Assembly (NCBI RefSeq): GCF_033283405.1
Contig: NZ_JAWMQR010000012.1
Span: forward strand, 1 to 64,000
Reading direction: 5' to 3'
From: Halioxenophilus sp033283405
Lineage (GTDB): Bacteria; Pseudomonadota; Gammaproteobacteria; Pseudomonadales; Cellvibrionaceae
DNA length: 64,000 nucleotides
The notes under the pieces were generated by a model. It saw only the letters and a list, made by a program, of their open reading frames with translations, was not told the DNA's origin and did no database searches. A program made the translations under genes and the position numbers. Positions 1 to 7,696 of this stretch are shown here, piece by piece; position 1 is the stretch's first letter; each line of letters opens with the position of its first letter.

Positions 1-138
1 CTTGGTGTGTTCGCGCTAGGTTTGTTCGCCTTTTCAATTCTCTTATGGCAAATTTCTAACAAGCGCAACCAGGCAGGGACAAACTTTCCGCTTGCGCTCC
101 AAGTTTGCCCCTGTTGCGGTCGTTATGTTTCTGAATAG
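1..138 (+). CDS. 3' end of an integron cassette gene (partial)
   Basis: The frame is open from the first base to a TAG at 136-138, so this is the tail of a gene that begins upstream. It codes for a hydrophobic stretch (FALGLFAFSILLW) followed by about 25 residues translated from the attC site itself; the CPCC near the end is a by-product of that site. Reading into attC is common in cassette genes. Too little is visible to name a family. The frame could also be open by chance. Confidence 0.4.
   Translation, partial: LGVFALGLFAFSILLWQISNKRNQAGTNFPLALQVCPCCGRYVSE
54..128 (+). repeat. attC recombination site 1
   Basis: The site is bounded by TTCTAAC (54-60) and GTTATGT (122-128). Inside, GGCAGGGACAAACTT pairs imperfectly with AAGTTTGCCCCTGTT around a short loop, giving the folded single strand that integrases recognise. 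The length of about 75 bp is within the known attC range. Confidence 0.75.
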
Positions 139-140
139 AT

Positions 141-512
141 ATGCTCAGTGATCAAGAATTAATAAAAGAGGTATCGCCGACGACACGCCGAGTGCTTGGA
201 GTTGTATGCTTAGTTCTTGGTTTGGGTTCTTTGGCGCTGTCGTATTTGGGCGGCAATGATATTTCATTGGTTTTAAGTATTGTTGTCGGCATCCCCATTA
301 TCTTCGTAGGTATTTCTCTGCTATTTGGCAGAGCGAGTAAAGGCAAGGGCATTCTATCGCCGTTTACACTTTACCTATTTGGTAGCTGCTCAGCTTTGGC
401 GAGTGTTTGGGGTATCTATGCGGGTGCAAGTAAGGCCGGCATAGGTATTCTTATTGCATTTGGTTGTTTCGCATTGGCTAAAAAGCGCTCAAAGGAAGCT
501 CGGTCATGGTAA
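141..512 (+). CDS. integron cassette protein, four-helix membrane protein
   Basis: This 123-residue protein of unknown family has four hydrophobic segments at about residues 18-37, 42-62, 73-93 and 96-113, and a basic C-terminal end (KKRSKEARSW), so it should sit in the inner membrane. It starts 12 bases after the attC-1 GTTATGT box without a clear ribosome-binding site and stops two bases before attC-2, so it fills a cassette of about 500 bp. Cassette genes are often read from the integron promoter or by coupling to the gene before. No motif points to a function; many cassette proteins have no known homologue. Confidence 0.7.
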   Translation: MLSDQELIKEVSPTTRRVLGVVCLVLGLGSLALSYLGGNDISLVLSIVVGIPIIFVGISLLFGRASKGKGILSPFTLYLFGSCSALASVWGIYAGASKAGIGILIAFGCFALAKKRSKEARSW

Positions 513-513
513 A

Positions 514-627
514 ACATAACAAACGGCGGCAGGCGGACAGTTTTTCCGTGGCTCGTTTTGCGTATGGCTCCGCCATAGTCGCGCAAACCGTTCCACTCCA
601 AAACTGCCTCAGTGCCGGGCGTTATGT
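514..627 (+). repeat. attC recombination site 2
   Basis: ACATAAC (514-520) and GTTATGT (621-627) are exact reverse complements and bound a long imperfect palindrome. Inner complementary pieces include ACGGCGGCAGGCGGACAG against CTGCCTCAGTGCCGGGCG, and CGTATGGCTCCGCCATA near the centre. The 114-bp length is like the long attC sites of chromosomal integrons. Confidence 0.85.
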
Positions 628-634
628 GTAAATC

Positions 635-1042
635 ATGCTGAGAGATCTACATACATTTAGTGTAATTGCCGCATTCTGCGCAATGTCTGTCATGGTCGTA
701 GTGACCTTTACAGCCGGTGGAGGCATAGCAAGCATTTTGTACGGTGGCATGGCGCTACCTTTTGCGTATGTTTTTTCGTTGCTCTTTGGTCTGCCTTTGT
801 TATTTCTCCAGAAATATTTGCACCTAAATGTATACATTTGGTTTTTTATCTATGCTTTTGCAGGCGTAATTGGTTCTGTTTTGGTGCTTTTCGTTCTGGG
901 TATAAATATTACGTCGGCTACCTTTATAAATTCGGGGTTCTTTTTAACCTATGCCCCAATGGGCTTGGCCGCAGCTACTGGTGCATGGTATTTCTCGGTG
1001 TATCGTAAACAGAAATCAGGTGGGCGTAGTGTCAACACATAA
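635..1042 (+). CDS. integron cassette protein, four-helix membrane protein
   Basis: This 135-residue protein of unknown family has four hydrophobic segments at about residues 5-28, 37-57, 66-90 and 94-118, then a polar basic tail (YRKQKSGGRS). The ATG lies 7 bases after the attC-2 GTTATGT box and the TAA overlaps the next attC, so the gene fills its cassette. It has no clear ribosome-binding site, like the cassette before it. The two neighbouring cassettes both encode four-helix membrane proteins but share no obvious sequence. No function can be assigned. Confidence 0.7.
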   Translation: MLRDLHTFSVIAAFCAMSVMVVVTFTAGGGIASILYGGMALPFAYVFSLLFGLPLLFLQKYLHLNVYIWFFIYAFAGVIGSVLVLFVLGINITSATFINSGFFLTYAPMGLAAATGAWYFSVYRKQKSGGRSVNT

Positions 1043-1099
1043 CAAGGCCAAGCACAATCGTGCAATGCAAAAAACGCATTGCACTGGACAGCCTACAAT
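1037..1099 (+). repeat. degenerate terminal attC site 3
   Basis: It begins with ACATAAC (1037-1043), identical to the left box of site 2, and has a strong central hairpin (GTGCAATGC / GCATTGCAC around AAAAAAC). The expected GTTATGT right box is missing; the sequence runs into GCCTACAATTAAC instead. It probably marks the worn end of the array. Confidence 0.6.
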
Positions 1100-1260
1100 T
1101 AACAAGACACCCACATTAAGAAGAGCCAAATATTTAGCTAAGCAGGAGCACTTGAATATCGTATTAAATATAAATAATTCTGGTGTTCCCCAATAGTGGA
1201 ATTCCAAAATCATCGGTTAATCTAGGTTAATTTAAACTAGAAGGTAATAAGAAAAGCTTT

Positions 1261-1292
1261 GAGGCGGACCTCTCCTTACGCGTGTGGAGAAG
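1261..1292. repeat. imperfect palindrome downstream of the broken transposase
   Basis: GAGGCGGACCTCTCC followed by GGAGAAGG can fold (CCTCTCC against GGAGAAGG). The first eight bases, GAGGCGGA, reappear in inverted orientation at 2572-2579 on the other side of the transposase gene. It may be a REP-like element or a weak terminator. Confidence 0.4.
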
Positions 1293-1293
1293 G

Positions 1294-2338
1294 CTAATTG
1301 AATAGTCGTTGGTTTTGAGTAATACCCGGGGTGCGCTGGTAACCGAGCATCTCGGCAATAGCTCTAATTTGTTTGGGTGATCCTACAAACCCGTGCATTT
1401 GCTCAAACTGAGTAGTTAACCATAGCCAGCGTTCGGGTGGTATTTCTAGGCGGCTTAATATTGAAGGGAGTCCGTTAGGAATGAACCCGCGCTTATCATC
1501 CCGAATTGCTCGGCCGGTCCAGTCCACCAGCTCTAAATAATCAGAAAAATTAAATGGAATTCCGATAGGGGTATCGTCACGGACGTTACCGGTAAATGGC
1601 AATAAGTTTGACGGTTTAGGTGGTGTTAGTGGTAGCGACTGAATTCGTTTTTGAATCGATGTGTGACTAGACGCCTCTGGTGTTTTCGCCAGTTTGGACC
1701 TTATAGGATTAAGGTCTACGTATGCCATACAGGCCAACAATGCCCACTCATCCAAAAGGGCTTGTGAAGTGAATCGCCCCTCCCACAAATTCATCCGGAA
1801 TGAATTTGAACAGCTTTAGCTGGCCCGGAGGGTGATTGCCATGGATGGAAATCATAAAGCGCCCGGTGCAGTGATCTTCAGCATTGGCTTGACGAGCAAT
1901 GGGTTCGTTCAGTGCCCGCATAAACCAGCTAATATCACACAGCTGTTGGCGCCATAGATCAATCTTTACATTGACAGCATCAAGTTCTGCTTTTGATAAC
2001 GTATCACCGTTGGCATACTTTCGCGTAAGGAGAGTACCCTTATAGAGTTGATGCCAACGGTCACAAACCTCTTTATGGGATAGGGACTTGGCTAGATCTT
2101 GATTAACATGTAGTACCACATGTAAGTGGTTACTCATCACGGCATAGGCGCACAGATCAATAGTAAATACGTTAGCAAGCTCTAGGAGTCTATCCTCAAC
2201 CCATTGCCGACGATGCTCGTAAGATTGGCCTGAGTAGTGGTCCTCACCACAGAGAAAGGCCCTCCGGACACACCGGGAGGTACAGTGGTAGTATGGCGTG
2301 GCATCTAAAGATACTTGAAGTTTCCGAGCTCTTGCCAT
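1294..2338 (-). pseudogene. REP-associated tyrosine (Y1, IS200-like) transposase, disrupted
   Basis: The N-terminal part (from 2338, MARARKLQVSL) carries the Y1-transposase signature YYHCTSRCVRRAF and the metal-binding HxH in MSNHLHVVLH, followed by NAEDHCTGRF. The C-terminal part, in another frame (1785 down to 1294), continues with WEGRFTSQALLDE and ACMAYVDLNPIR. In intact relatives GRF is followed directly by WEGRF. Here 70 bp (1786-1855) lie between them and shift the frame by one, so the product would be cut short. RAYTs are single-copy enzymes that mobilise REP palindromes. Programmed frameshifting cannot be ruled out but is unlikely with an insertion of this kind. Confidence 0.85.
1786..1855. 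repeat. 70-bp palindromic insertion inside the transposase gene
   Basis: The insert starts with a near-perfect palindrome (CAAATTCAT CCGGA ATGAATTTG), followed by CAGCTTTAGCTG and CCATGGATGG, so it is built of several small hairpins like a REP or MITE unit. Its limits are set by comparing the two halves of the conserved transposase reading frame. The length is not a multiple of three, which explains the frameshift. Confidence 0.7.
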
Positions 2339-2475
2339 ATGCAAACCTATCGGTTGGACTGCGCCTGAAATACTGGTTAAAAATACAGTAATTGTCGTAA
2401 GTATCAAGTCTTTTTATGGGGTGTCTTATTAATTTTATTATTAATTTCTATTGTGGGTTCGGCAGAGCATATTAT

Positions 2476-2580
2476 AGAGGTGGAGCCCTACATCTATTTG
2501 TCCGTACTCACCGCGAATTTAACGCCTGAGCTAAAGAAATCTCAATTCACGATTATCGTAATTAATAGGGCTCCGCCTCT
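2476..2580. repeat. 105-bp element with 15-bp inverted ends
   Basis: AGAGGTGGAGCCCTA (2476-2490) and TAGGGCTCCGCCTCT (2566-2580) are reverse complements with one mismatch, enclosing 75 bp without a gene. It lies between the transposase gene and the next gene. It could be a REP doublet (BIME) or MITE served by the neighbouring transposase, or a transcription terminator for the gene to its right. Confidence 0.45.
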
Positions 2581-2598
2581 GATTGCTGATACTCCTAC

Positions 2599-3447
2599 TT
2601 AAGGTGCAAACGCGTGAACGTCGATCAGGTTGGTCCATACGGTCGGGCCGCCGGAAGCCTCTTTGACCTGCAGCAACGCTCCACGTCCGCCATCGGCCTC
2701 TGGGCAGTAGTACTTGTGCTCAATCGCACCGTGCTCCAGAGGGCTCCACTCCTTGGTTTCCAGGCAGTTCGCATACTGCCCTCCTGCTGAATCCTCAACC
2801 GTGACGAAATTGAGCACCTTTCCCCAGTCCTCGGCGTTTTCCTGGTCGAATTCCTGCTGGTAGAAGTCACCTTTTGAGGGCGAGGCCATCATTACAATGC
2901 CGGCAAGTGCATCGTTTTCACCCGCGATAAAGGAGCCATCCAGGCAGACGTTCAAGGCCGGAAAAATGGCATCAGTACCGTAAACATAGGTTTCACACTC
3001 TGCCGGTGCGATGGTCATGTCGAGAGTGTGTTCACCTAGGTACCAGATATTACCGGAGTCATCCTGTGCATGGTAATCTTGTGTAATCTCGGCCAAATTG
3101 CCATAGGGGAAGCCGCTGGGATAAACATTGAGTTGGTCCGCACAGTTTTCTGACTCATCCAGCCAGACCCGATCGAGCACAATCCGGGTGTTGATGCCAT
3201 CAATGAACCGTATCTGGTTAGTGACATCGACCTCGTCCCACTCACAGCCGTCTGCGGTTTCGCTGAAGTATACGTAGGCTGTGTTAACGGGCAAAGGCCA
3301 GTACTGGTTGTTGATCGTGAGCGGTGTTGAAAAGTCACCCGGAAAAAACTCAGGTGCAAATAGCCCTCCAGCCATCACGTTGCCACTTGCGCACAGCACC
3401 AGCATGACTGGCATACTGAACCGAGTGTTTCTTTGTCGTTTTTTCAT
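2599..3447 (-). CDS. secreted protein of unknown function
   Basis: This 282-residue protein begins with a Sec signal peptide (MKKRQRNTRFSMPVMLVLCASGNVMAG, cleavage likely after NVMA), so it is exported. The mature part is acidic, rich in aromatic residues and Cys (about seven), suggesting disulfides in a beta-rich extracellular or periplasmic fold. Phrases such as WPLPVNTAYVYF and GNIWYLGEHTLD are reminiscent of conserved secreted proteins of marine proteobacteria, but I do not recognise a named family. AAGGAG precedes the ATG by seven bases. It is monocistronic, with no related neighbour. Confidence 0.75.
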   Translation of the reverse strand: MKKRQRNTRFSMPVMLVLCASGNVMAGGLFAPEFFPGDFSTPLTINNQYWPLPVNTAYVYFSETADGCEWDEVDVTNQIRFIDGINTRIVLDRVWLDESENCADQLNVYPSGFPYGNLAEITQDYHAQDDSGNIWYLGEHTLDMTIAPAECETYVYGTDAIFPALNVCLDGSFIAGENDALAGIVMMASPSKGDFYQQEFDQENAEDWGKVLNFVTVEDSAGGQYANCLETKEWSPLEHGAIEHKYYCPEADGGRGALLQVKEASGGPTVWTNLIDVHAFAP

Positions 3448-3848
3448 CGCCTTCTCCTTTTCTTTCGAAAATGGATAATGAAGAGCTGGCCGGAAGCGGG
3501 CAGGCCGACTCTATGATGTTAGTTCGAGTTGACGGCGTTCAGTTCAACCTGATTTTAATGTTGGAGGTTAAATCTCGTTTCACACTATGGTAGCTCTGTG
3601 CTTATCTGGATGAGTAATATAAAGTTGCCAATATTTGCTATTCTTTCCTTTTTATTCCCCGTTGTTATTCGCCTAAAAAGTGGGCGTAGGGCTGGCCGAG
3701 ATGGGTGTGCTAGAGGCTCTAACTGTTTCACTATTGTTTACCATCTTTGTGTGGGACGTCATTGGATGCGATATCAATGAAAACCATTGGTATTACAAGG
3801 GACCACACTGTTTTTTTACATTGGCAAAATACGATATTGGAAATGCCC
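3448..3848. other. intergenic region, possible gene remnant
   Basis: Between two divergent genes. It holds their promoters and two overlapping short frames: 3598-3780, with a hydrophobic start (KLPIFAILSFLFPVV), and 3680-3877, with another (LEALTVSLLFTIFVW). Joined by a frameshift near 3680 they would give a two-helix membrane protein. Neither has a convincing start, so no gene is called. Confidence 0.3.
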
Positions 3849-4256
3849 ATGAACGACTTAATAGACGGAATTTTTAAAAAATGGCATACGTACGCTGAAG
3901 TACAAAATATTAAGGCTTTGGCTGCTCTGTATAGTGATGATGCGCTGTTTGAAAGCCCATTAATCCCTATTATTTTAGGCGGTAGCCTCGGTGTACTGCG
4001 GGGCAGGCCGGCTATTGAGCAATTTTTTGAGAAGGCTGCACAAATCAGATCCGATAAGCCCATTAACTGGTTTCGAACGGGCGACTATTTTACCGATGGT
4101 AAAACCCTGGTGTGGGAGTACCCGCGCGAAACCCCGGATGGGCAGCAGTTTGATGTGTTAGAGGTGATGGAGATAGACTCGGGAAAGATTAAAAAACACC
4201 GGGTCTATATGGGATGGTACAGTTGTGAGAATCTTTTTGGCGCTTCGCCTCCTTAA
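3849..4256 (+). CDS. SnoaL-like (NTF2-fold) protein
   Basis: From the chosen start (MNDLIDGIFKKWHTYAEV) the protein has 135 residues with the pattern of the SnoaL/NTF2-like fold: an N-terminal helix, then IKALAALYSDDALFESPL, a GRPAIEQFFEKAAQ helix and a beta-rich end (VLEVMEIDSGKIKKHRVYMGW). Such small cone-shaped domains bind or isomerise hydrophobic ligands, but many have unknown substrates. GGA at 3839-3841 is seven bases before ATG 3849; an ATG two codons earlier is the alternative. The longer frame from 3747 adds 34 residues that do not fit the family. Confidence 0.75.
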   Translation: MNDLIDGIFKKWHTYAEVQNIKALAALYSDDALFESPLIPIILGGSLGVLRGRPAIEQFFEKAAQIRSDKPINWFRTGDYFTDGKTLVWEYPRETPDGQQFDVLEVMEIDSGKIKKHRVYMGWYSCENLFGASPP

Positions 4257-4280
4257 CGCGATACAAAAAACGATAACCGT

Positions 4281-4616
4281 ATGAATAAACTCACTCAATT
4301 ATTGGCAGAGGCCGTTAATAGCGGGGCTAATAGTCGCGGCCGCGATGCGTTATCGCAGGCGATATTGGCGTATGGCTCCAGTACCGACGATAACCTCGCC
4401 TGCACAGCCAATATCGCGGTGGTGCAGGAGGAGGAATATATCGGCCTGGGTACGGCCAGCGGCCGGCTGCTATCGGGCATTACCAATAGCGCCGAAGGCT
4501 GCGCCATTCCGGCCGAGCTGCAAGAGTCTTATCCTGATCTGACCCAAGCCGAATGGGATGCGCTGCTTAGGGTGTGTACCTTGTTGCTGACTGATTTGGA
4601 ACGGACAGGCAGCTAA
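4281..4616 (+). CDS. conserved hypothetical protein, 111 aa
   Basis: A small soluble acidic protein with no signal peptide or membrane segment. It is mainly helical at both ends (NKLTQLLAEAVNSG and AEWDALLRVCTLLLTDLER), with a Gly/Ala/Ser-rich centre. It follows the SnoaL-like gene by 24 bp in the same direction, so the two may be cotranscribed. I do not recognise the family. Two other in-frame-looking readings of this stretch have no plausible composition, which supports this frame. Confidence 0.6.
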   Translation: MNKLTQLLAEAVNSGANSRGRDALSQAILAYGSSTDDNLACTANIAVVQEEEYIGLGTASGRLLSGITNSAEGCAIPAELQESYPDLTQAEWDALLRVCTLLLTDLERTGS

Positions 4617-4643
4617 TAGCTTACCCATTATCCAGTCAGCAAT

Positions 4644-5513
4644 TTATCTACTTTCCAAATAGAGCTTCATAACGCTGGTGATGTTTTCCCACCCCAACCC
4701 CTCAAACTGAGCCTGCTGGAATACCGCTGCGGTCTGCTCCGCCAGTGGTGCTGGCGCGGCTGCATCGGCGGCGTACTGTGCCATGTAGCCCAGATCTTTA
4801 ACCACCAAATCCACCGGAAAGAGCGGCGCGAACTGACCCTTGCGCATAAGGTGCAGGGCTGCGGTCATTACCGGGCTGGTCACCGGCAGCTGTTCCAACA
4901 GTGGTGCCACCTGGGTCAGTGGTAGCCCGGTTTGTTGCAGCACGCCCATTAGCTCCGCCATGGCCGCCAGTTGCAGGGCAAACAGGGTGTTGGCCACCAG
5001 TTTTAATTTCATCCCCGCGCCTTGTTCGCCCACGTGCAGTACCGTTTTGGCGTTCACCTGTAGCACCGGCTGCACTTGGGCGATGGCTTGCGGGTTACCG
5101 CCGGCCAGGTAGATCAGTTGCCTCTGTTCGGCGTGGGGCAGGCTGCCCATTACCGGCGCATCAATAAACTGTGCACCGGTAGGCTGAATAGCGGCCGCCA
5201 AAGCCTGGCAACAGTCAACGCCGAGGGTGCTGCTCTCAATAGCGATATGTCGAGGGCTGAGGCCGTGAACGGCGCCGGTTTCCGGTGCCAGCCAAACGGC
5301 CCGCGCGGCGTCGTTGTCGGTGACCATGGCTATCACCACATCGGCCTGTTCCACAGCCAGGCAAGGGGTGGCGTAGGCCTTCGCCCCCAGCGCTGTCAAA
5401 TCTGCACAGGCTTCTGATGTGCGGTTGTAGAGCGCCAGGTCAAACCCGGCGCGGATCAGATTTTTGGCCATGCGGCTATGCATGGCGCCGACCCCTAATA
5501 AAGCGATGCGCAT
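4644..5513 (-). CDS. NAD(P)-dependent 3-hydroxyisobutyrate dehydrogenase family protein
   Basis: The 289-residue length and layout match the beta-hydroxyacid dehydrogenase family: an N-terminal Rossmann motif (LLGVGAMHSRMAKNL), a substrate-loop region around residue 117 (FIDAPVMGS), the catalytic-lysine motif VGEQGAGMKLKLVAN near 170, and a helical C-terminal domain containing DLVVKDLGYM. Members oxidise or reduce hydroxyacids such as 3-hydroxyisobutyrate or tartronate semialdehyde. The usual MG of the Rossmann motif reads MH here, which is unusual. It follows the peroxiredoxin-like gene by six bases and probably shares its promoter. Substrate unknown. Confidence 0.85.
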   Translation of the reverse strand: MRIALLGVGAMHSRMAKNLIRAGFDLALYNRTSEACADLTALGAKAYATPCLAVEQADVVIAMVTDNDAARAVWLAPETGAVHGLSPRHIAIESSTLGVDCCQALAAAIQPTGAQFIDAPVMGSLPHAEQRQLIYLAGGNPQAIAQVQPVLQVNAKTVLHVGEQGAGMKLKLVANTLFALQLAAMAELMGVLQQTGLPLTQVAPLLEQLPVTSPVMTAALHLMRKGQFAPLFPVDLVVKDLGYMAQYAADAAAPAPLAEQTAAVFQQAQFEGLGWENITSVMKLYLESR

Positions 5514-5519
5514 GATGGC

Positions 5520-6194
5520 TCAACTCCCTGCGGTGGTGTTGATGGTGGCCAGCGCCTGGAGTATGGCCGAGGCTTCGGTGCGTTTGCGGTAGTCTCCATC
5601 TTCCGCCTCGGCAAAGACGATGGTGCCATCCGGCGCAATGACAAAGGCGGCGGGAATGGGCAGTTCGGCGCTGTCGTCGCCGTAGTAGCTGAAAAAGTCG
5701 TAACCGAGTTCGGTCATCGCCTGCATTGAGGGCATCGGATTTTTAATAATGGTGGTGTAGTGCCTGGCCACTTGGTTGCCGATATCGCTCAGCACATAAA
5801 AATCGAGCTCGTTGGCGTTGATGGTCTCCAGGGAGTTGTCCTGTGTCATGGGGGAGATGGCGATCAGCGTGGCGCCGGCGGCTTTTATCTCGGGCAGCAC
5901 CGCCTGGTAGGTGCGCAGCGCCAGGTTGCAGTAGGGGCACCAGACGCCGCGATAGAAGACCACCACCGCCGGGCCCTGGGCCAGCAGCTGAGAGAGTTTC
6001 ACCACCTGGCCATCGGCGTGGGGCAGGGCGAAATCGGCGGCCTGGCTGCCGGCGGTGAGTTTAAGGGGGCTGCGGTAAGCGGCGGCCAGCGCGGCGGCGT
6101 CTTGGCGAAAGATCGCCAGCTTGTCGGGCGGTAGCATCCCCTCCAACTGTTGTTCAAGTTGGGTGAGTTCGTGGAGATAGGAAGAACTGGACAT
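5520..6194 (-). CDS. peroxiredoxin-like (AhpC/TSA, thioredoxin-fold) protein
   Basis: This 224-residue protein has a helical N-terminal stretch of about 55 residues and then an AhpC/TSA-type thioredoxin fold. The active site reads VVFYRGVWCPYCNLALR, so both cysteines of a CPYC pair are present, as in thioredoxin-like peroxiredoxins. No signal peptide is seen, so it should be cytoplasmic and act in peroxide or thiol redox chemistry. It is the first gene of a two-gene unit with the dehydrogenase at 4644-5513, divergent from a LysR regulator 108 bp away, which probably controls the pair. Confidence 0.85.
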   Translation of the reverse strand: MSSSSYLHELTQLEQQLEGMLPPDKLAIFRQDAAALAAAYRSPLKLTAGSQAADFALPHADGQVVKLSQLLAQGPAVVVFYRGVWCPYCNLALRTYQAVLPEIKAAGATLIAISPMTQDNSLETINANELDFYVLSDIGNQVARHYTTIIKNPMPSMQAMTELGYDFFSYYGDDSAELPIPAAFVIAPDGTIVFAEAEDGDYRKRTEASAILQALATINTTAGS

Positions 6195-6302
6195 AATCTT
6201 TGCTCCTGAGGCGAGTGGTTGAAAGGTCAGGAGCAGGTTAACTAGTGCTTATTTCGCAATAAACTGGTTGATGTGCAATTATAAAGTGCATAAATTGCAA
6301 TA

Positions 6303-7205
6303 ATGGATACCAAAGTACTCGCCATTTTTGTCGACGTTATGCAGTTTTTAAACTTTGCAGACGTCGCCCGCCTGCGTGGCCTGGCGCCGTCGTCCGTCTC
6401 CCGGTCCATTGCCCAGTTGGAAAATGAACTGGGGATTCGCCTATTCCACCGCACTACCCGCAAGCTGGAACCAACGGAGGCCGCCGAGCGCTTTTGTGAG
6501 CGTATTCGGCCACTGGTGGAAGAGGTGGAGAGTGCCTGCCAGTTGATCAAAGATAGCGACAACAAACCCCAGGGGCGGCTGCGTTTAACCGCTGCCACGG
6601 TATATGCGCAGACTTGCATTGTGCCTTTGCTGCCGGAATTTGCCCGCCGCTACCCGGAGCTGGAGGTGGAGCTGGTCATGACCGATGCGCAGCTGGATCT
6701 GGTGGAGGAACATATTGATCTCGCCATCCGCCTGGGGGCTCTTAACGATTCCAGCTTGATTGCACGTCGATTAAATAATTTGGAATTTCGAGTTTGCGCG
6801 AGCCCTGGGTATATAAATCATCAGGGTGTACCGAGCAGCCCGCAGGAGCTCACCGGGCGAGACTGCTTACTCTTCCACCGGGGAGAGGTACAAGCCAAGT
6901 GGCTGTTTAAAGATAGCCGGGGGGAAATAGAGAGTGTGCCGGTCAGGAGCCGGTACCTGATTACCAACTCCGCCGCTGTGTTAGCCTGTGCCGAGGCTGG
7001 CATGGGTATTGTGTTGCTGGCCGATTGGCTGGTGGCAGAGAGTATCCAGCGTGGTGATTTGGTAGCGCTCTTTCCCGACTACCAGGTGGCCCGGCAAAGT
7101 TTTGATAATGCCGTCTGGCTGGTCTATCCATCGCGTCACTATTTACCATTGAAGGTGCGGGTGATGGTGGAGTTTTTAGTGGAACATTTGCAGCGTACAC
7201 TCTAG
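6303..7205 (+). CDS. LysR-family transcriptional regulator
   Basis: A 300-residue LysR regulator of normal length. The N-terminal winged helix-turn-helix is clear (FADVARLRGLAPSSVSRSI, then GIRLFHRTTRKLEPTEA), followed by the linker helix and an effector domain (GRLRLTAATVYAQ onwards) ending in VMVEFLVEHL. The sequence DLAIRLGAL is typical of the CrgA/YafC-like subgroup. It is divergent from the peroxiredoxin-like/dehydrogenase pair, the usual place of a LysR target. The shared 108-bp interval would hold its operator. The effector is unknown. Confidence 0.93.
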   Translation: MDTKVLAIFVDVMQFLNFADVARLRGLAPSSVSRSIAQLENELGIRLFHRTTRKLEPTEAAERFCERIRPLVEEVESACQLIKDSDNKPQGRLRLTAATVYAQTCIVPLLPEFARRYPELEVELVMTDAQLDLVEEHIDLAIRLGALNDSSLIARRLNNLEFRVCASPGYINHQGVPSSPQELTGRDCLLFHRGEVQAKWLFKDSRGEIESVPVRSRYLITNSAAVLACAEAGMGIVLLADWLVAESIQRGDLVALFPDYQVARQSFDNAVWLVYPSRHYLPLKVRVMVEFLVEHLQRTL

Positions 7206-7273
7206 CAATTGTTAACTTGGGCCAGTGCCCCTTTTTAATAATCGCCTGCCACATGAATAGTCAGGAGCAGTCA

Positions 7274-7696
7274 ATGACCGCAACCAAAGCTGAGGCGGCC
7301 GCGTTTATGGCGGCGGAGTTTCCGCAGAGCAAATGTGTGCTGGAGGATTTAACCCCTGGTACCGCTACTGTGTCGCACGCCATTGGCCACGATGAGCTGC
7401 GCCCTGGGGGAACGGTTTCGGGCCCGGTGTTGATGACGGTGGCGGACGTCGCCCTCTATGTGGCTATTTTGGGGGAGATTGGCATTGTGCCGCTGGCGGT
7501 GACCTCGAGCCTGACCATTAATTTTTTGCGTAAACCCTCGGCCCAGGCTGCGATTATTGGCCGCTGCCAGTTGCTCAAGGTTGGCCGTACCCTGGCTACC
7601 GGTGAGGTGCTGCTCTATTCGGAAGGCAATAGTGAACCGGTGGTGCATGTGGTGGGTACCTATGCCATTCCCCCAGCAACCTTAACCACGCAGTAA
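7274..7696 (+). CDS. PaaI-family hotdog thioesterase
   Basis: From MTATKAEAAAF the protein has 140 residues with the hotdog pattern of PaaI-type thioesterases: LRPGGTVSGPVLMTVADVAL (the helix with the usual Asp) and TSSLTINFLRKP, then a beta-sheet end. Such enzymes hydrolyse acyl-CoA thioesters in the cytosol. AGGAG at 7262-7266 lies seven bases before ATG 7274 and decides the start over the two upstream codons. It stands 70 bp after the LysR gene in the same direction. Substrate unknown. Confidence 0.85.
   Translation: MTATKAEAAAFMAAEFPQSKCVLEDLTPGTATVSHAIGHDELRPGGTVSGPVLMTVADVALYVAILGEIGIVPLAVTSSLTINFLRKPSAQAAIIGRCQLLKVGRTLATGEVLLYSEGNSEPVVHVVGTYAIPPATLTTQ

Larger units (their letters stand above)
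1..1100 (+). mobile_element. 3' end of an integron gene-cassette array
   Basis: Three attC-like recombination sites (54-128, 514-627, 1037-1099) alternate with short reading frames that all point the same way. The first two sites have outer boxes of the RYYYAAC / GTTATGT type that are complementary to each other, with an imperfect palindrome between. Each of the two complete genes starts 7-13 bases after the preceding GTTATGT and stops at the next attC, which is the layout of gene cassettes. Since the GTT end of attC lies downstream of each gene, the integrase and attI should lie to the left, outside the window. No integrase is visible here. The array seems to end at the third, degenerate site. 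Confidence 0.8.

Noticed and set aside
951..1196. 81-aa plus-strand frame across the end of cassette 2 and attC-3
   Set aside because: It overlaps the cassette gene in another frame, has no ribosome-binding site and reads through the attC hairpin.
4644..5513. Broken Rossmann motif in the dehydrogenase (MH instead of MG) as evidence of a pseudogene
   Set aside because: The frame is intact with all other motifs, so a single unusual residue is not enough.
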